Shown here: positions 45,655-53,820 of the stretch, one piece after another
How positions within the stretch are numbered: the first letter of the stretch is position 1
How the letters are laid out: each line of letters opens with the position of its first letter
Source of the DNA: Nitrospirota bacterium
GTDB lineage: Bacteria > Nitrospirota > Nitrospiria > JACQBZ01
Direction: 5' to 3'
Length of the DNA stretch: 55,480 nt
NCBI GenBank assembly: GCA_016200255.1
Contig: JACQFA010000021.1
Coordinates: 1 to 55,480, forward strand
Notes under the pieces: generated by a model
The model's input: only the letters and a program-made list of their open reading frames with translations
What the model was told of the DNA's origin: nothing
Databases searched by the model: none
Made by a program: the position numbers and the translations under genes

Positions 45655-46569
45655 ATGGCCCGAACCCCGGTTGGAAGACAAGCTCAGAAGGTTCTCCGTT
45701 TTTTTCTATGGGCGTCGCTGTCCTGTTTGCGATTCCTGTCGCGTTGGATTCCATGGAACCTGGGTCTTGCACTGGGCAGCGGCCTGGGCTCAGCAGCCTA
45801 TATCCTTCTTTGCAAAGAACGACGCAAGGCGCTGGATCATCTTCAACAGGCCCTGGGAGGGGAGAGGTCTCCCGATGAATGCCGCCGCATCGCGTTTCGG
45901 AGTTTTCAGAATTTAGGACGGACGTTTTTCGAAGTCCTGAATCTCGACCGCTTGACCCGGAAGGATCTGGACCGCTTGGTTCGGTTTGAAGGTGAGGAAG
46001 CACTGAAGGCGGCCGCATCGCCCGGTCGCGGCGTTATTTTCGTGACGGCGCATATCGGAAACTGGGAGCTGTTGGGCCTGACCGTGGCGATGCGGTATCC
46101 GCTGGGCGTGGTGGCCGCGCCGATCTATGACCCGCGCGTAGAGGAGATCATGATCCGTCTCCGCGCCGCGAACGGCATTGAAACGCTGGTCCGGAACCGT
46201 CCCGGATATTTAAAGCGGTTGATCGCGATGCTGCGAAGGGGAGGCGTGATTGGGCTCTTGATTGACCAGGACACAAAAACGGACGGCGTCTTTGTGCCGT
46301 TTTTTCACCGGGAAGCCTACACCCCGAGCGGGGCCGCGAGCCTCGCTTATCGCACGGGGGCTTCCGTAGTAGTCGGATTTATCGTGAGGGAGGGTCGTGA
46401 CCGACACCGAATTGTCGTTCACGGACCGCTGGCCCTTCCTCAAACCGGCGATACCGATCGGGATATCCGGGATCAAACGGCCCGGTTCACGAAGGTGATC
46501 GAAGACCAGATCCGCAAAACACCGGAGCAGTGGATCTGGATGCATCGGCGGTGGAGAACACCCAAATGA
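45655..46569 (+). CDS. LpxL/HtrB-family lipid A acyltransferase
   Basis: The 304-residue inner-membrane protein has an N-terminal hydrophobic segment and the HtrB/LpxL acyltransferase core: 'GVIFVTAHIGNWELLGL' with the HxxxxE-type catalytic motif, 'VVAAPIYDPRVEEIMIRLRAANGIETLVRN', 'GGVIGLLIDQDTKTDGVFVPFF', 'TPSGAASLAYRTGASVV' and the final 'TPEQWIWMHRRWRTP'. It should add a secondary acyl chain to lipid A after KDO transfer, which fits the preceding KDO genes. The exact acceptor is not known. ATG lies 3 nt after kdsC; the stop overlaps pgsA. Confidence 0.9.
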   Translation: MARTPVGRQAQKVLRFFLWASLSCLRFLSRWIPWNLGLALGSGLGSAAYILLCKERRKALDHLQQALGGERSPDECRRIAFRSFQNLGRTFFEVLNLDRLTRKDLDRLVRFEGEEALKAAASPGRGVIFVTAHIGNWELLGLTVAMRYPLGVVAAPIYDPRVEEIMIRLRAANGIETLVRNRPGYLKRLIAMLRRGGVIGLLIDQDTKTDGVFVPFFHREAYTPSGAASLAYRTGASVVVGFIVREGRDRHRIVVHGPLALPQTGDTDRDIRDQTARFTKVIEDQIRKTPEQWIWMHRRWRTPK

Positions 46570-47114
46570 ACCTCCCGAATCTGATCACGTTGCTTCGGAT
46601 TTTTTTGATTCCCGTTTTCATTCTGGTCTTTCTGACACCCACCGAGCCTCGTTCGGCGGCGGCCGCTGTCATTTTCATGATCGCCTCGCTTACGGATCTC
46701 ATGGACGGCTACCTGGCCCGGCGCTGGGAACAGATCACGAAACTGGGCAAGTTTTTGGATCCGATCGCGGATAAATTTCTGATTCTTGCGGCCTTGATCC
46801 TGTTGGTGGACTTTCACCGCGTTTCATCCTGGATCGCGATCGTCATCATCGGCCGGGAACTCGCCGTGACCGGTCTCCGCGCGATCGCCTCGGCCTCCGG
46901 CATCGTGATCGCGGCCGATGACGCCGGCAAGTACAAGATGGCGATTCAGACGATCTCAATCGTGCTTCTGATTCTCGAATACAAGGTCGGTTTTTTCAAT
47001 TTTCATGTCTGGGGAACCTTCCTGCTCTGGATCTCGATGATCCTGGCGATTCTTTCCGGGGTGCAGTATTTTATGAGATATTTAAGTCAGATCAATTCGG
47101 AAAGCATGAAATGA
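46566..47114 (+). CDS. pgsA: CDP-diacylglycerol-glycerol-3-P phosphatidyltransferase
   Basis: PgsA makes phosphatidylglycerol phosphate in the inner membrane. The 182-residue protein has several membrane helices and the CDP-alcohol motif 'DLMDGYLARRWEQITKLGKFLDPIADK' (DGxxAR...GxxxDxxxD). It starts 'NLPNLITLLRIFLIPVFIL'. ATG 46566 overlaps the acyltransferase stop, and its own stop overlaps plsY. Confidence 0.93.
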   Translation: MNLPNLITLLRIFLIPVFILVFLTPTEPRSAAAAVIFMIASLTDLMDGYLARRWEQITKLGKFLDPIADKFLILAALILLVDFHRVSSWIAIVIIGRELAVTGLRAIASASGIVIAADDAGKYKMAIQTISIVLLILEYKVGFFNFHVWGTFLLWISMILAILSGVQYFMRYLSQINSESMK

Positions 47115-47713
47115 ACCCGACTCCCGGCTTCTCCTGGGTTGTGCTGCTGCTCATGGGATACCTGATTGGGTCGGTTCCGTTTGGCGTGATATTTTCCAGG
47201 TGGCTGGCCGGGATCGATCCCCGGGAGAAGGGAAGCCGCAACATCGGTTTTACAAACGTCCTGAGAACGGCCGGCCGAATACCGGCCGTATTGACATTGC
47301 TGGGCGATCTGGGTAAAGGCTATCTTGTGGTCCGGTTTGCAAGGCCACTGTCCCTGGAAGAATCTTGGGTCTGGCTGGCAGCTCTTTCGGCCGTCCTCGG
47401 GCATATATTTCCAGTCTTTTTAGGATTTAAGGGAGGGAAAGGAGTGGCCACTAGTCTGGGTGTCCTCTATGGGATTCAACCACTGCTCGGCTGGATCACG
47501 ATTTCGATCTGGGGGGTGACGGTCTGGTTCTGGCGGTATTCCTCGCTCGGCGCGATCATCGCGTTCGGTTTGTTGCCGTTGTTAGTTCTCTGGCTTCGTC
47601 CTGTTCCGGAGGCCATTATCTTCTCAATGATATTAACCGTACTTATCTTGATCAAACATCGCTCCAACATGATACGCCTGCGATCAGGGATGGAACCTAA
47701 AATCGGTCATTAA
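47111..47713 (+). CDS. plsY: Glycerol-3-phosphate acyltransferase PlsY
   Basis: PlsY transfers an acyl group from acyl-phosphate to glycerol-3-phosphate. The 200-residue protein has about five to six membrane helices and the family motifs 'YLIGSVPFGVI', 'GSRNIGFTNVLRTAG', 'LTLLGDLGKGYL' and 'GHIFPVFLGFKGGKGVATSLG'. 'GFTN' replaces the more common 'GATN'. It closes the envelope lipid block; the next gene begins 4 nt later. Confidence 0.95.
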   Translation: MNPTPGFSWVVLLLMGYLIGSVPFGVIFSRWLAGIDPREKGSRNIGFTNVLRTAGRIPAVLTLLGDLGKGYLVVRFARPLSLEESWVWLAALSAVLGHIFPVFLGFKGGKGVATSLGVLYGIQPLLGWITISIWGVTVWFWRYSSLGAIIAFGLLPLLVLWLRPVPEAIIFSMILTVLILIKHRSNMIRLRSGMEPKIGH

Positions 47714-47717
47714 TAAA

Positions 47718-49589
47718 ATGAAACGATCCGTATCATTATATAGAGTATTTCCTCTGGCCGCAGTGATCGGCTTGCTTTTATCCTGGCCGGCCGCGGCTGC
47801 CGAATTCAACGGAACGGTCTCCTTTTCAACCCGGCAACTTCCTTCCTGGGCGGAGGAGGCCTGGTTGGAATACCGAACGGAGCGGTCGAACAATCGCTTG
47901 AAAGAAGCTTCGGATGTTCTGGGCAGGATTCAAAAGCAGGCGTTGAGTTCAGGAATACGAAACTTCGATCTTCCGGCCGGGGTCCTGGTTCAAGAAGGGG
48001 AGGAGGCCTTCTCAAAAGGAAGGATGGATGAGGCGGTCGAATTGGGTGGGGACGCTGTCGAATGGGCACCTGACGATCCGAACGGTTTATTCTTCCTGGC
48101 GAAGGCCCGGTTCCGTCAACACCCGTTCAGCCCCGTTCCTGCGCTCGGCACCTATTTTCATGCTTTTTCAGCGGGTGTGGACAATTTCTGGTTCATGTTT
48201 TATATGATCGGCCGGTTGGTTCTGATCTTGTTTGCCGGTCTTTTGGGAGGTTTTATCATTTTTTTCGCCCTACTAATGGTTCGATACCTTCCACGGTTGG
48301 TTCACAGCCTGCATGAACGGCTGTCGCGCGTCTTTAATAGCGCGGCCGTCTGGGTACTCGCTGTGTCGCTTCTGCTGATGCCTCTCTTCGTCGGGGTCGG
48401 CGGGGGCTTTGTCTTTTTATCGGGGCTCTGTCTGGTCTGGTTATATATGTCACGAAGCGAGCGCATCGTAGCGTCGTTATTTGTAGTTACCCTGAGCCTT
48501 TCTGCTTTCTGGATGCCCGTGATGCTTTCCTGGTTCACGGCGGATCAGTCAGCCGAACTGGTCTTATTGTCGCGCGTCATCCGGGGCGAGGCCTCCGCAA
48601 CCGGTGCGGCTCGCACGATGGAAGAGCAGGGTGGAATCGATGGAAATTGGTCCGTTCTTTTTTCCCTGGCGATCCAGAAACGATGGGAAGGGAAGACGGC
48701 CGAAGCCCTGGAGCGTTACCAGCAGCTGCGTAAACTGCGGCCGGATCAGCCGGGTCTATTAAACAACATCGGCAACATCTATTTTCTGATGAAGCAGTAT
48801 GAGGATGCCGTGACCTATTATAAACAGTCACTGGCCAAGGATCCCCGGGATGCGGTCAGCCATTATAATCTCAATCTGGTCTCTCGCGAGTTGCTCCGAT
48901 TCAACGAAGCCAAACAGGAACTCGAAGCGGCCGAACAAATTGACCTCCCGCTCGTCCAGTCGTATCACGGCCCGGGCCCGATTGATGAGCTCTTTTCCGG
49001 TACAACGCTCTGGAAAATTGCCTTTGCAGAGTCACCCGTGAAGGAGGCAAAATCGAGAGGCCTGTTTGGAAATCTGTTCATGCCCCTCTCTCTGGATGCA
49101 TCTCCGATTCTCCTTGTTTTATTTGCGTGCGGGGTGGTTGGATTGCGCCTGGTGGTCTCCCGGAAATTTACCGCAACTGGCTGCGCGTTGTGCGGACGAG
49201 CCATTTGCTTCCATTGCCAGCGGCGAATACTGGACATTAAAACATGTAATCGTTGTTGGAACGGGTCTAAAAATGTCAGGCGAAAAACGGATCTGCGTCA
49301 GATCAAAATACGACAACGCTGGATACATCAACTGGCCCGCTGGATTTCGGTTTTTTTCCCGGGTGCCGGCCATTTTTATATCGGATGGGGGGCGCGCGGA
49401 TTCGTTTTTCTGGCTACGTTTACGGGACTTGTCTTCACCGTTCTATTTCGAAACCGTTTTTTCCAACTTTCGGGTGTACGGGGAGGCGTTCTGGGTTTCG
49501 GCGGGTTTCTGGCCGTTCTATCCGGATTGGCGATCTTGTATTTCCAAGTGTTTCGCGACCTGATCAGAGCGTCTCATGAGAAGTCATAG
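47718..49589 (+). CDS. Polytopic TPR protein with cysteine zinc-ribbon
   Basis: The 623-residue protein has a signal peptide (~1-28) and a periplasmic helical region with one TPR-like unit ('EEAFSKGRMDEAVELGGDAVEWAPDDPNGLFFLAKARF'). Several membrane helices follow (~155-275), then a second TPR set ('GKTAEALERYQQLRKLRPDQPGLLNNIGNIYFLMKQYEDAVTYYKQSLAKDP'). Another membrane helix (~455-475) precedes a cysteine cluster 'CALCGRAICFHCQRRILDIKTCNRCW' and two more C-terminal helices. No enzyme motif is visible. It follows plsY by 4 nt and precedes the DUF4388 gene by 15 nt, so all may be cotranscribed. The function is unknown. Confidence 0.7.
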   Translation: MKRSVSLYRVFPLAAVIGLLLSWPAAAAEFNGTVSFSTRQLPSWAEEAWLEYRTERSNNRLKEASDVLGRIQKQALSSGIRNFDLPAGVLVQEGEEAFSKGRMDEAVELGGDAVEWAPDDPNGLFFLAKARFRQHPFSPVPALGTYFHAFSAGVDNFWFMFYMIGRLVLILFAGLLGGFIIFFALLMVRYLPRLVHSLHERLSRVFNSAAVWVLAVSLLLMPLFVGVGGGFVFLSGLCLVWLYMSRSERIVASLFVVTLSLSAFWMPVMLSWFTADQSAELVLLSRVIRGEASATGAARTMEEQGGIDGNWSVLFSLAIQKRWEGKTAEALERYQQLRKLRPDQPGLLNNIGNIYFLMKQYEDAVTYYKQSLAKDPRDAVSHYNLNLVSRELLRFNEAKQELEAAEQIDLPLVQSYHGPGPIDELFSGTTLWKIAFAESPVKEAKSRGLFGNLFMPLSLDASPILLVLFACGVVGLRLVVSRKFTATGCALCGRAICFHCQRRILDIKTCNRCWNGSKNVRRKTDLRQIKIRQRWIHQLARWISVFFPGAGHFYIGWGARGFVFLATFTGLVFTVLFRNRFFQLSGVRGGVLGFGGFLAVLSGLAILYFQVFRDLIRASHEKS

Positions 49590-49604
49590 GAAAAGGAAGC
49601 ATCC

Positions 49605-50765
49605 ATGGCATTAGAAGGTTCCCTCAAAGATTTCGGTCTGGCCGACATCTTTCAATTGATCTACATCCAGAAAAAAACCGGTATTCTAAAGATGAAGAAT
49701 GTCGCACGAGAGGCTAAAGTCCTGTTCGAAAACGGGCTGGTTGTCACGGCGGACAGTTCCAATCTCGAAGGAATGAATAAAATCGGAGAGGGGCTGCTTC
49801 GTACCGGGCGCATCTCTGAGGATCAACTCAAGATTGCACTTGTAACCCAGCGTAAAACAAATGAAAAAATTGGAGTAATTCTTGTTGAAATGGGCGCTGT
49901 TGTTAAAGAAGATCTGATTAAGGCTCTCGGTCTTCATGTCAAAGAGGCGATATTCAATCTTTTCCAGTGGAAGGAGGGTTTTTACAGTTTTGAGCCCACC
50001 GATATTTCCTATCAACATGACTACTGGCTTCCGATCAATACCGAATTCCTGATCATGGAGGGGGTCCGTCGTATTGACGAATGGCCCTATATTGAGAAAA
50101 AAATCCCCAATCTGGACCTGGTTTTTGAGAAGATCAAGGAGAATGAGGATAAGGTCAAGCTCGCCAGATCCGAGGAAGACTCTCTGGACGATATGTTTGG
50201 AGAACCCAAGAAGGACATAGGAATCCAAATTACACAGGAGGAAATGGGCATTTACAGCCTTATCGACGGTCAACAGAACGTGCGACAATTGATCGATACC
50301 GCAAACATCGGAGAGTTTGAGACCTGCAAAGCATTGAGTAATCTACTGACAGCCGGCCTGATTGTACAAAAATCTGCGGGTGAGCCGAAAAAGATGGATC
50401 CGGATAAAGCCGGCAGGGCCCGGCGGATCATACCTATACTTTCTGTCCGACAGATCCTCAGCGGCCTTTTCCTGATCTTATGCCTTGTTTTTTGGGGTTC
50501 AAGCTCGGGGAAGTTCGTCGGATCGATAGATCAAATGGTAAAGGCGTCAGGTTTGTATCATGAATTTAAAACAGCGAACCAACTCAAACAGACCGGCTTT
50601 TCAGTCTTGTCATATTATTATAGATATAATCGGCTACCGGAATCACTGGAATTGTTAAATGTGGCAGGTTATCCAGCCGGTTTTATCATCGCTTCGGAGG
50701 GGAGTGCAGTCGTATATGAACCGGATATTTTAAATGGTTCTTTCAGCATAAGAGTTCAGGACTAG
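49605..50765 (+). CDS. DUF4388 (PATAN) protein with TM and pilin-like tail
   Basis: Residues 1-130 are a DUF4388/PATAN domain ('LEGSLKDFGLADIFQLIYIQKKTGILKM', 'FENGLVVTADSS', 'VKEAIFNLFQWKEGFYSFEP'), with an embedded segment 'GRISEDQLKIALVTQRKTNEKIGVILVEMG' similar to the N-terminal domain of GspE/MshE ATPases. A winged-helix-like part follows at ~205-256 ('ITQEEMGIYSLIDGQQNVRQLIDTANIGEFETCKALSNLLTAGLI'). One membrane helix lies at ~276-298, then a ~90-residue C-terminal part that should be periplasmic. PATAN domains occur in PatA-type response regulators and Myxococcus signalling proteins. This membrane-tethered form has no receiver domain. Its role is unknown. Confidence 0.7.
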   Translation: MALEGSLKDFGLADIFQLIYIQKKTGILKMKNVAREAKVLFENGLVVTADSSNLEGMNKIGEGLLRTGRISEDQLKIALVTQRKTNEKIGVILVEMGAVVKEDLIKALGLHVKEAIFNLFQWKEGFYSFEPTDISYQHDYWLPINTEFLIMEGVRRIDEWPYIEKKIPNLDLVFEKIKENEDKVKLARSEEDSLDDMFGEPKKDIGIQITQEEMGIYSLIDGQQNVRQLIDTANIGEFETCKALSNLLTAGLIVQKSAGEPKKMDPDKAGRARRIIPILSVRQILSGLFLILCLVFWGSSSGKFVGSIDQMVKASGLYHEFKTANQLKQTGFSVLSYYYRYNRLPESLELLNVAGYPAGFIIASEGSAVVYEPDILNGSFSIRVQD

Positions 50766-50828
50766 CAGATTTAATAGTTTACATAATATACATTATCAGA
50801 CTCAAGTAATGAAAAGAAGGTTAAAATA

Positions 50829-51404
50829 ATGAAACAAAACGATTTTGAAACATTCGGCCAATGGCTGTCAAATCGGATCGAAAGCGTACCGTTATTCCAC
50901 GAGCAGTTCGCGTCCTATCTTGGATATTCAGATCATTTGTTTATAAAGCGGCTCTGCAATAATCAAGAACGACTTCAGCTGAAGGACTGGCCCACCGCAG
51001 CAAAACTTTTGCACATACGGCTCGATGAACTTTTAATCGTGATAGAATTTTTTCATCCGGATTGGGTGACGGAATACGATGCATTTGTTTCCGGATGTTT
51101 ACGCTACCTGTTGTGGCGCGTTGAGCAGAATCAACAACAGGATCTTAATTGGCTTGAATGTTTGTTGTCCTCCGCGCTGGAGGAAGTCATTGAACCGGCC
51201 TGTACCGGACGATTTGATTCAACCAAAGACTTGCGGAAGATTGATCGAAGAAAATCTAATCTCAGTGCGGCGCATGACAAGCGGGGTCGACCACGCCGAT
51301 TGACCGATCTTCTTCACTATCTTAAAAACCAGCTCGGAGTTATGTCGCTCATTCCCCTCTTCGCATCGGGTTTAATCCTGATGCATGCCGCGGGTCTTTT
51401 ATGA
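50829..51404 (+). CDS. XRE-like protein with C-terminal membrane segment
   Basis: The 191-residue protein is not one I recognise. Residues ~8-75 ('FGQWLSNRIESVPLFHEQFASYLGYSDHLFIKRLCNNQERLQLKDWPTAAKLLHIRLDELL') have the spacing of a Cro/CI-type helix-turn-helix. The C-terminus ends in a hydrophobic stretch ('GVMSLIPLFASGLILMHAAGLL') that could be a tail anchor, after a basic 'DKRGRPRRLTD' segment. It overlaps the next gene (ATGA at 51401). A membrane-tethered DNA-binding protein is one reading; the HTH could also serve protein binding. Confidence 0.5.
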   Translation: MKQNDFETFGQWLSNRIESVPLFHEQFASYLGYSDHLFIKRLCNNQERLQLKDWPTAAKLLHIRLDELLIVIEFFHPDWVTEYDAFVSGCLRYLLWRVEQNQQQDLNWLECLLSSALEEVIEPACTGRFDSTKDLRKIDRRKSNLSAAHDKRGRPRRLTDLLHYLKNQLGVMSLIPLFASGLILMHAAGLL

Positions 51405-51988
51405 AATTGATGCGACATTTCCGTCGAGAAATCAGCATCGCGTGGTCCGGGCTTGAGAAAGTAGTCATGACGGCCGCCGAACAGACAGCGCATCAGGTGG
51501 AGGTCCTGCGTTTATCTTTCCAAATTCATGACAAGGAACGGTTGATGGATGGCGTCTTCGAACGGATGGGACGCTTCCTGAGCGAGTTCCAGGGAAACGA
51601 TGCGGACAGACTGGCCGGTCATCCAACCTGTCAGTCCTGCCTTTCAGAATTCAAACGCCTCCAGAACGAGCTGAAATTCATTGAACGGAGACGATACGAC
51701 CTTCGGGAAGAGAACGTGGGCACAAAATGGGCGGAATTTGTTGAGTCGGTCTATAAAAGTGGCATGACTCTTGAATTTTTAATTCTTCCATTCCATTTGA
51801 AGCCTTCGTCCATGACGTTACAGGAATTGTCACTGCCGCAAGGCACTCTCGTGATTGCAATACAGCGAAAAAAGCGTTTTATACAACCGCACGGAGGCGT
51901 GATGCTCCGACGAGGCGATCGTTTGACCTTGCTCGGTCCGCCGCAACAGATGATTCAGGTCCTGGAACGGTTTGCGTCTCCGCATTGA
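51401..51988 (+). CDS. TrkA_C (RCK_C) domain protein with coiled-coil N-terminus
   Basis: The 195-residue soluble protein ends (~130-193) in a TrkA_C fold: 'SSMTLQELSLPQGTLVIAIQRKKRFIQPHGGVMLRRGDRLTLLGPPQQMIQVLERF', the usual ligand-binding module of K+ channels and antiporters (c-di-AMP or similar ligands in known cases). The N-terminal ~125 residues are a charged helical region with 'CQSC' and no TrkA_N nucleotide domain or transporter part. It is coupled by a 4-nt overlap to the XRE-like gene, so it may give that protein a ligand sensor; this is inference. Confidence 0.7.
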   Translation: MKLMRHFRREISIAWSGLEKVVMTAAEQTAHQVEVLRLSFQIHDKERLMDGVFERMGRFLSEFQGNDADRLAGHPTCQSCLSEFKRLQNELKFIERRRYDLREENVGTKWAEFVESVYKSGMTLEFLILPFHLKPSSMTLQELSLPQGTLVIAIQRKKRFIQPHGGVMLRRGDRLTLLGPPQQMIQVLERFASPH

Positions 51989-52293
51989 TCAAATGCCGGA
52001 CCCGGCTTTCCACAATTCTTGTGGAAAAGCTGTGGCTAACTCTGTTAATATACCCAGTGAAGGCTTGATCCGAGAGGCTTCGCACAAAGTGCTTAAAAAA
52101 TGTGCAATGATAGTTTCGTGATGTTAAGTGGTTGTGAGATTTTGCTATAAATCAGTCCCGATCGAATGATTTAGATACTTGTGTTTTGAAGATCACTTTG
52201 TTAAACTATGCCCATATATGGTGTTCTTGCCTTGGGGGTCACAAGCACGACGTTGTTCATTTTAAATTTGTCATTGTAAAAAGGAGGAATCAG
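51989..52293. other. Intergenic region with DnaA-box-like sites
   Basis: These 305 nt contain no convincing gene. At 52007-52027 there is an inverted repeat TTTCCACAA-TTC-TTGTGGAAA. Within 52006-52039 three sequences resemble the DnaA box TTWTNCACA: CTTTCCACA (one mismatch), the complement of TGTGGAAAA (exact) and the complement of TGTGGCTAA (one mismatch). The rest is AT-rich and probably includes the htrA promoter, but I cannot assign -35 and -10 boxes securely. Confidence 0.4.
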
Positions 52294-53691
52294 ATGTTGA
52301 ACGCAAAGGCTCTAAGAGGTCGATCTATTTTGGCGCTGTTCGTGGTTTTGGTTTTTCTTTCTCTGTCGGTTTCGGCGCCATCTTCTGCGACCCCGTTAAA
52401 AGATAACGCAGGAACGAAAGTGCTGCAGGATCTGCAGAATGTTTTTGTGGATCTCGCCGATCGTGTAAAGCCGGCCGTGGTTAATATCTCTCCGGCAACC
52501 CATCCAACGGCCAAACCGGGAGAGTCGCCGCACGGCAGCCGTCCTCCGGAAGGATCGGGATCCGGTTCAGGTGTGATCATTGATAAAAAGGGATATATCG
52601 TGACAAACAACCATGTCGTGGGTGAGGCGGCCGAGGTTGAGGTCCGGTTATCGGACAAAAGCCATTTTACCGGGAAAGTGGTGGGTAAAGACCCCGACAC
52701 CGATGTGGCCGTTGTGAAGATTGAGGCGGGCCGTGAGCTCCCGTATGTCACGCTGGGCGACTCCAGTACGGTTAAGGTGGGACAGTGGGTGATCGCGGTC
52801 GGCAACCCGTTCGGTCTGGATCGGACCGTAACGGTGGGCGTCGTCAGCGCCTTGGGACGTGAAAATGTAAATCTCTCCCGGTACGAGGATTTCATCCAGA
52901 CGGACGCCTCGATCAATCCCGGAAACAGCGGCGGTCCCCTCTTTAACATCTACGGGGATGTGATCGGAATCAATACGGCGATCATCAATTTCGCCCAAGG
53001 CATCGGTTTTGCGATTCCCTCCAACATGGTTCAAAACGTGATGAATCAGCTGATCTCCAAGGGCCGGGTGGTCCGCGGCTGGCTGGGCGTGGGTATTCAA
53101 CCGGTGACGGCCGATCTGGCAACAAAGTTCAATGTGAAGGAGGAAGAAGGCGTTCTGGTGAATGAAGTCTTTGAGGGTGATCCCGCCTCCAAGGGAGGAA
53201 TGCAGCCGGGAGATATCATTGTTAAGTTGGACGGAAAAGTGGTCGACACCCCGCAAACGCTCTCACGCTTGATCGCACAGCTCCAGCCTGGGAAGGACGC
53301 CGCATTTGAAATCATCCGTGACGGCAAACAAAAGAATCTGACCGTCAAGCTGGGAGAACGGAAGGAGGAAGCCATAACGGCCTCGATTCCAAAGCAACCC
53401 GACATGGTTTTAGGGTTGAATGTTCAGGATCTGACGCCGGAACTGGCTGATCGCTTCAAGCTCAAGGATGAAAAAGGCGTATTGGTGACCAAGGTCGAAC
53501 CCGGAAGCGCGGCCGATTCGGAAGGCATCAAGGAGGGGGATCTGATCAAAGAGATCAACCGGAGCAAGGTGACGAATTCGGAGGAGTTCAAGGGTGCGAT
53601 CGAAAGAGTCAAGAAGGGCGAAAGCGTTCTGATCCGTATTATCCGTGAGAGCCGCGCCTTTTACGTGGTTCTAAAAACGCAGCCTGAATAA
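52294..53691 (+). CDS. degP: Periplasmic HtrA/DegP-family serine protease
   Basis: This ~465-residue periplasmic protease and chaperone degrades misfolded envelope proteins. It has a signal peptide (~1-32), the trypsin-like triad His107 ('NNHVV'), Asp137 ('DTDVAVVK') and Ser212 ('NPGNSGGPL'), and two PDZ domains ('RGWLGVGIQPVTADLATKF...' and 'VLGLNVQDLTPELADRF...'). ATG 52294 follows AAGGAGGAATC, which fixes the start; the frame is open upstream to 52186 with non-native residues. A strong terminator follows. DegP versus DegQ cannot be decided by eye. Confidence 0.93.
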   Translation: MLNAKALRGRSILALFVVLVFLSLSVSAPSSATPLKDNAGTKVLQDLQNVFVDLADRVKPAVVNISPATHPTAKPGESPHGSRPPEGSGSGSGVIIDKKGYIVTNNHVVGEAAEVEVRLSDKSHFTGKVVGKDPDTDVAVVKIEAGRELPYVTLGDSSTVKVGQWVIAVGNPFGLDRTVTVGVVSALGRENVNLSRYEDFIQTDASINPGNSGGPLFNIYGDVIGINTAIINFAQGIGFAIPSNMVQNVMNQLISKGRVVRGWLGVGIQPVTADLATKFNVKEEEGVLVNEVFEGDPASKGGMQPGDIIVKLDGKVVDTPQTLSRLIAQLQPGKDAAFEIIRDGKQKNLTVKLGERKEEAITASIPKQPDMVLGLNVQDLTPELADRFKLKDEKGVLVTKVEPGSAADSEGIKEGDLIKEINRSKVTNSEEFKGAIERVKKGESVLIRIIRESRAFYVVLKTQPE

Positions 53692-53714
53692 TAAAACAAA
53701 ACGATATCCGCACC

Positions 53715-53753
53715 AAAGGCCCCGTTTAATAAAATTAAACGGGGCCTTTTTTT
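53715..53753 (+). terminator. Rho-independent terminator after htrA gene
   Basis: A perfect 15-bp stem (AAAGGCCCCGTTTAA at 53715-53729 with its complement at 53735-53749) has a 5-nt loop and ends in a run of seven T. It lies 24 nt after the protease stop and insulates the FixC-like gene. Confidence 0.93.
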
Positions 53754-53820
53754 GTCTCTAAAACTTTGCAGGTCACAACGGGCTGTGATATGATTAGTCA
53801 TTAATTTCTTGAAGGGCTCC

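Noticed and set aside
52007..52027. Terminator after the TrkA_C gene
   Set aside because: The 9-bp stem is followed by AGCTGTGG, not a T-run, so it is not a convincing intrinsic terminator.
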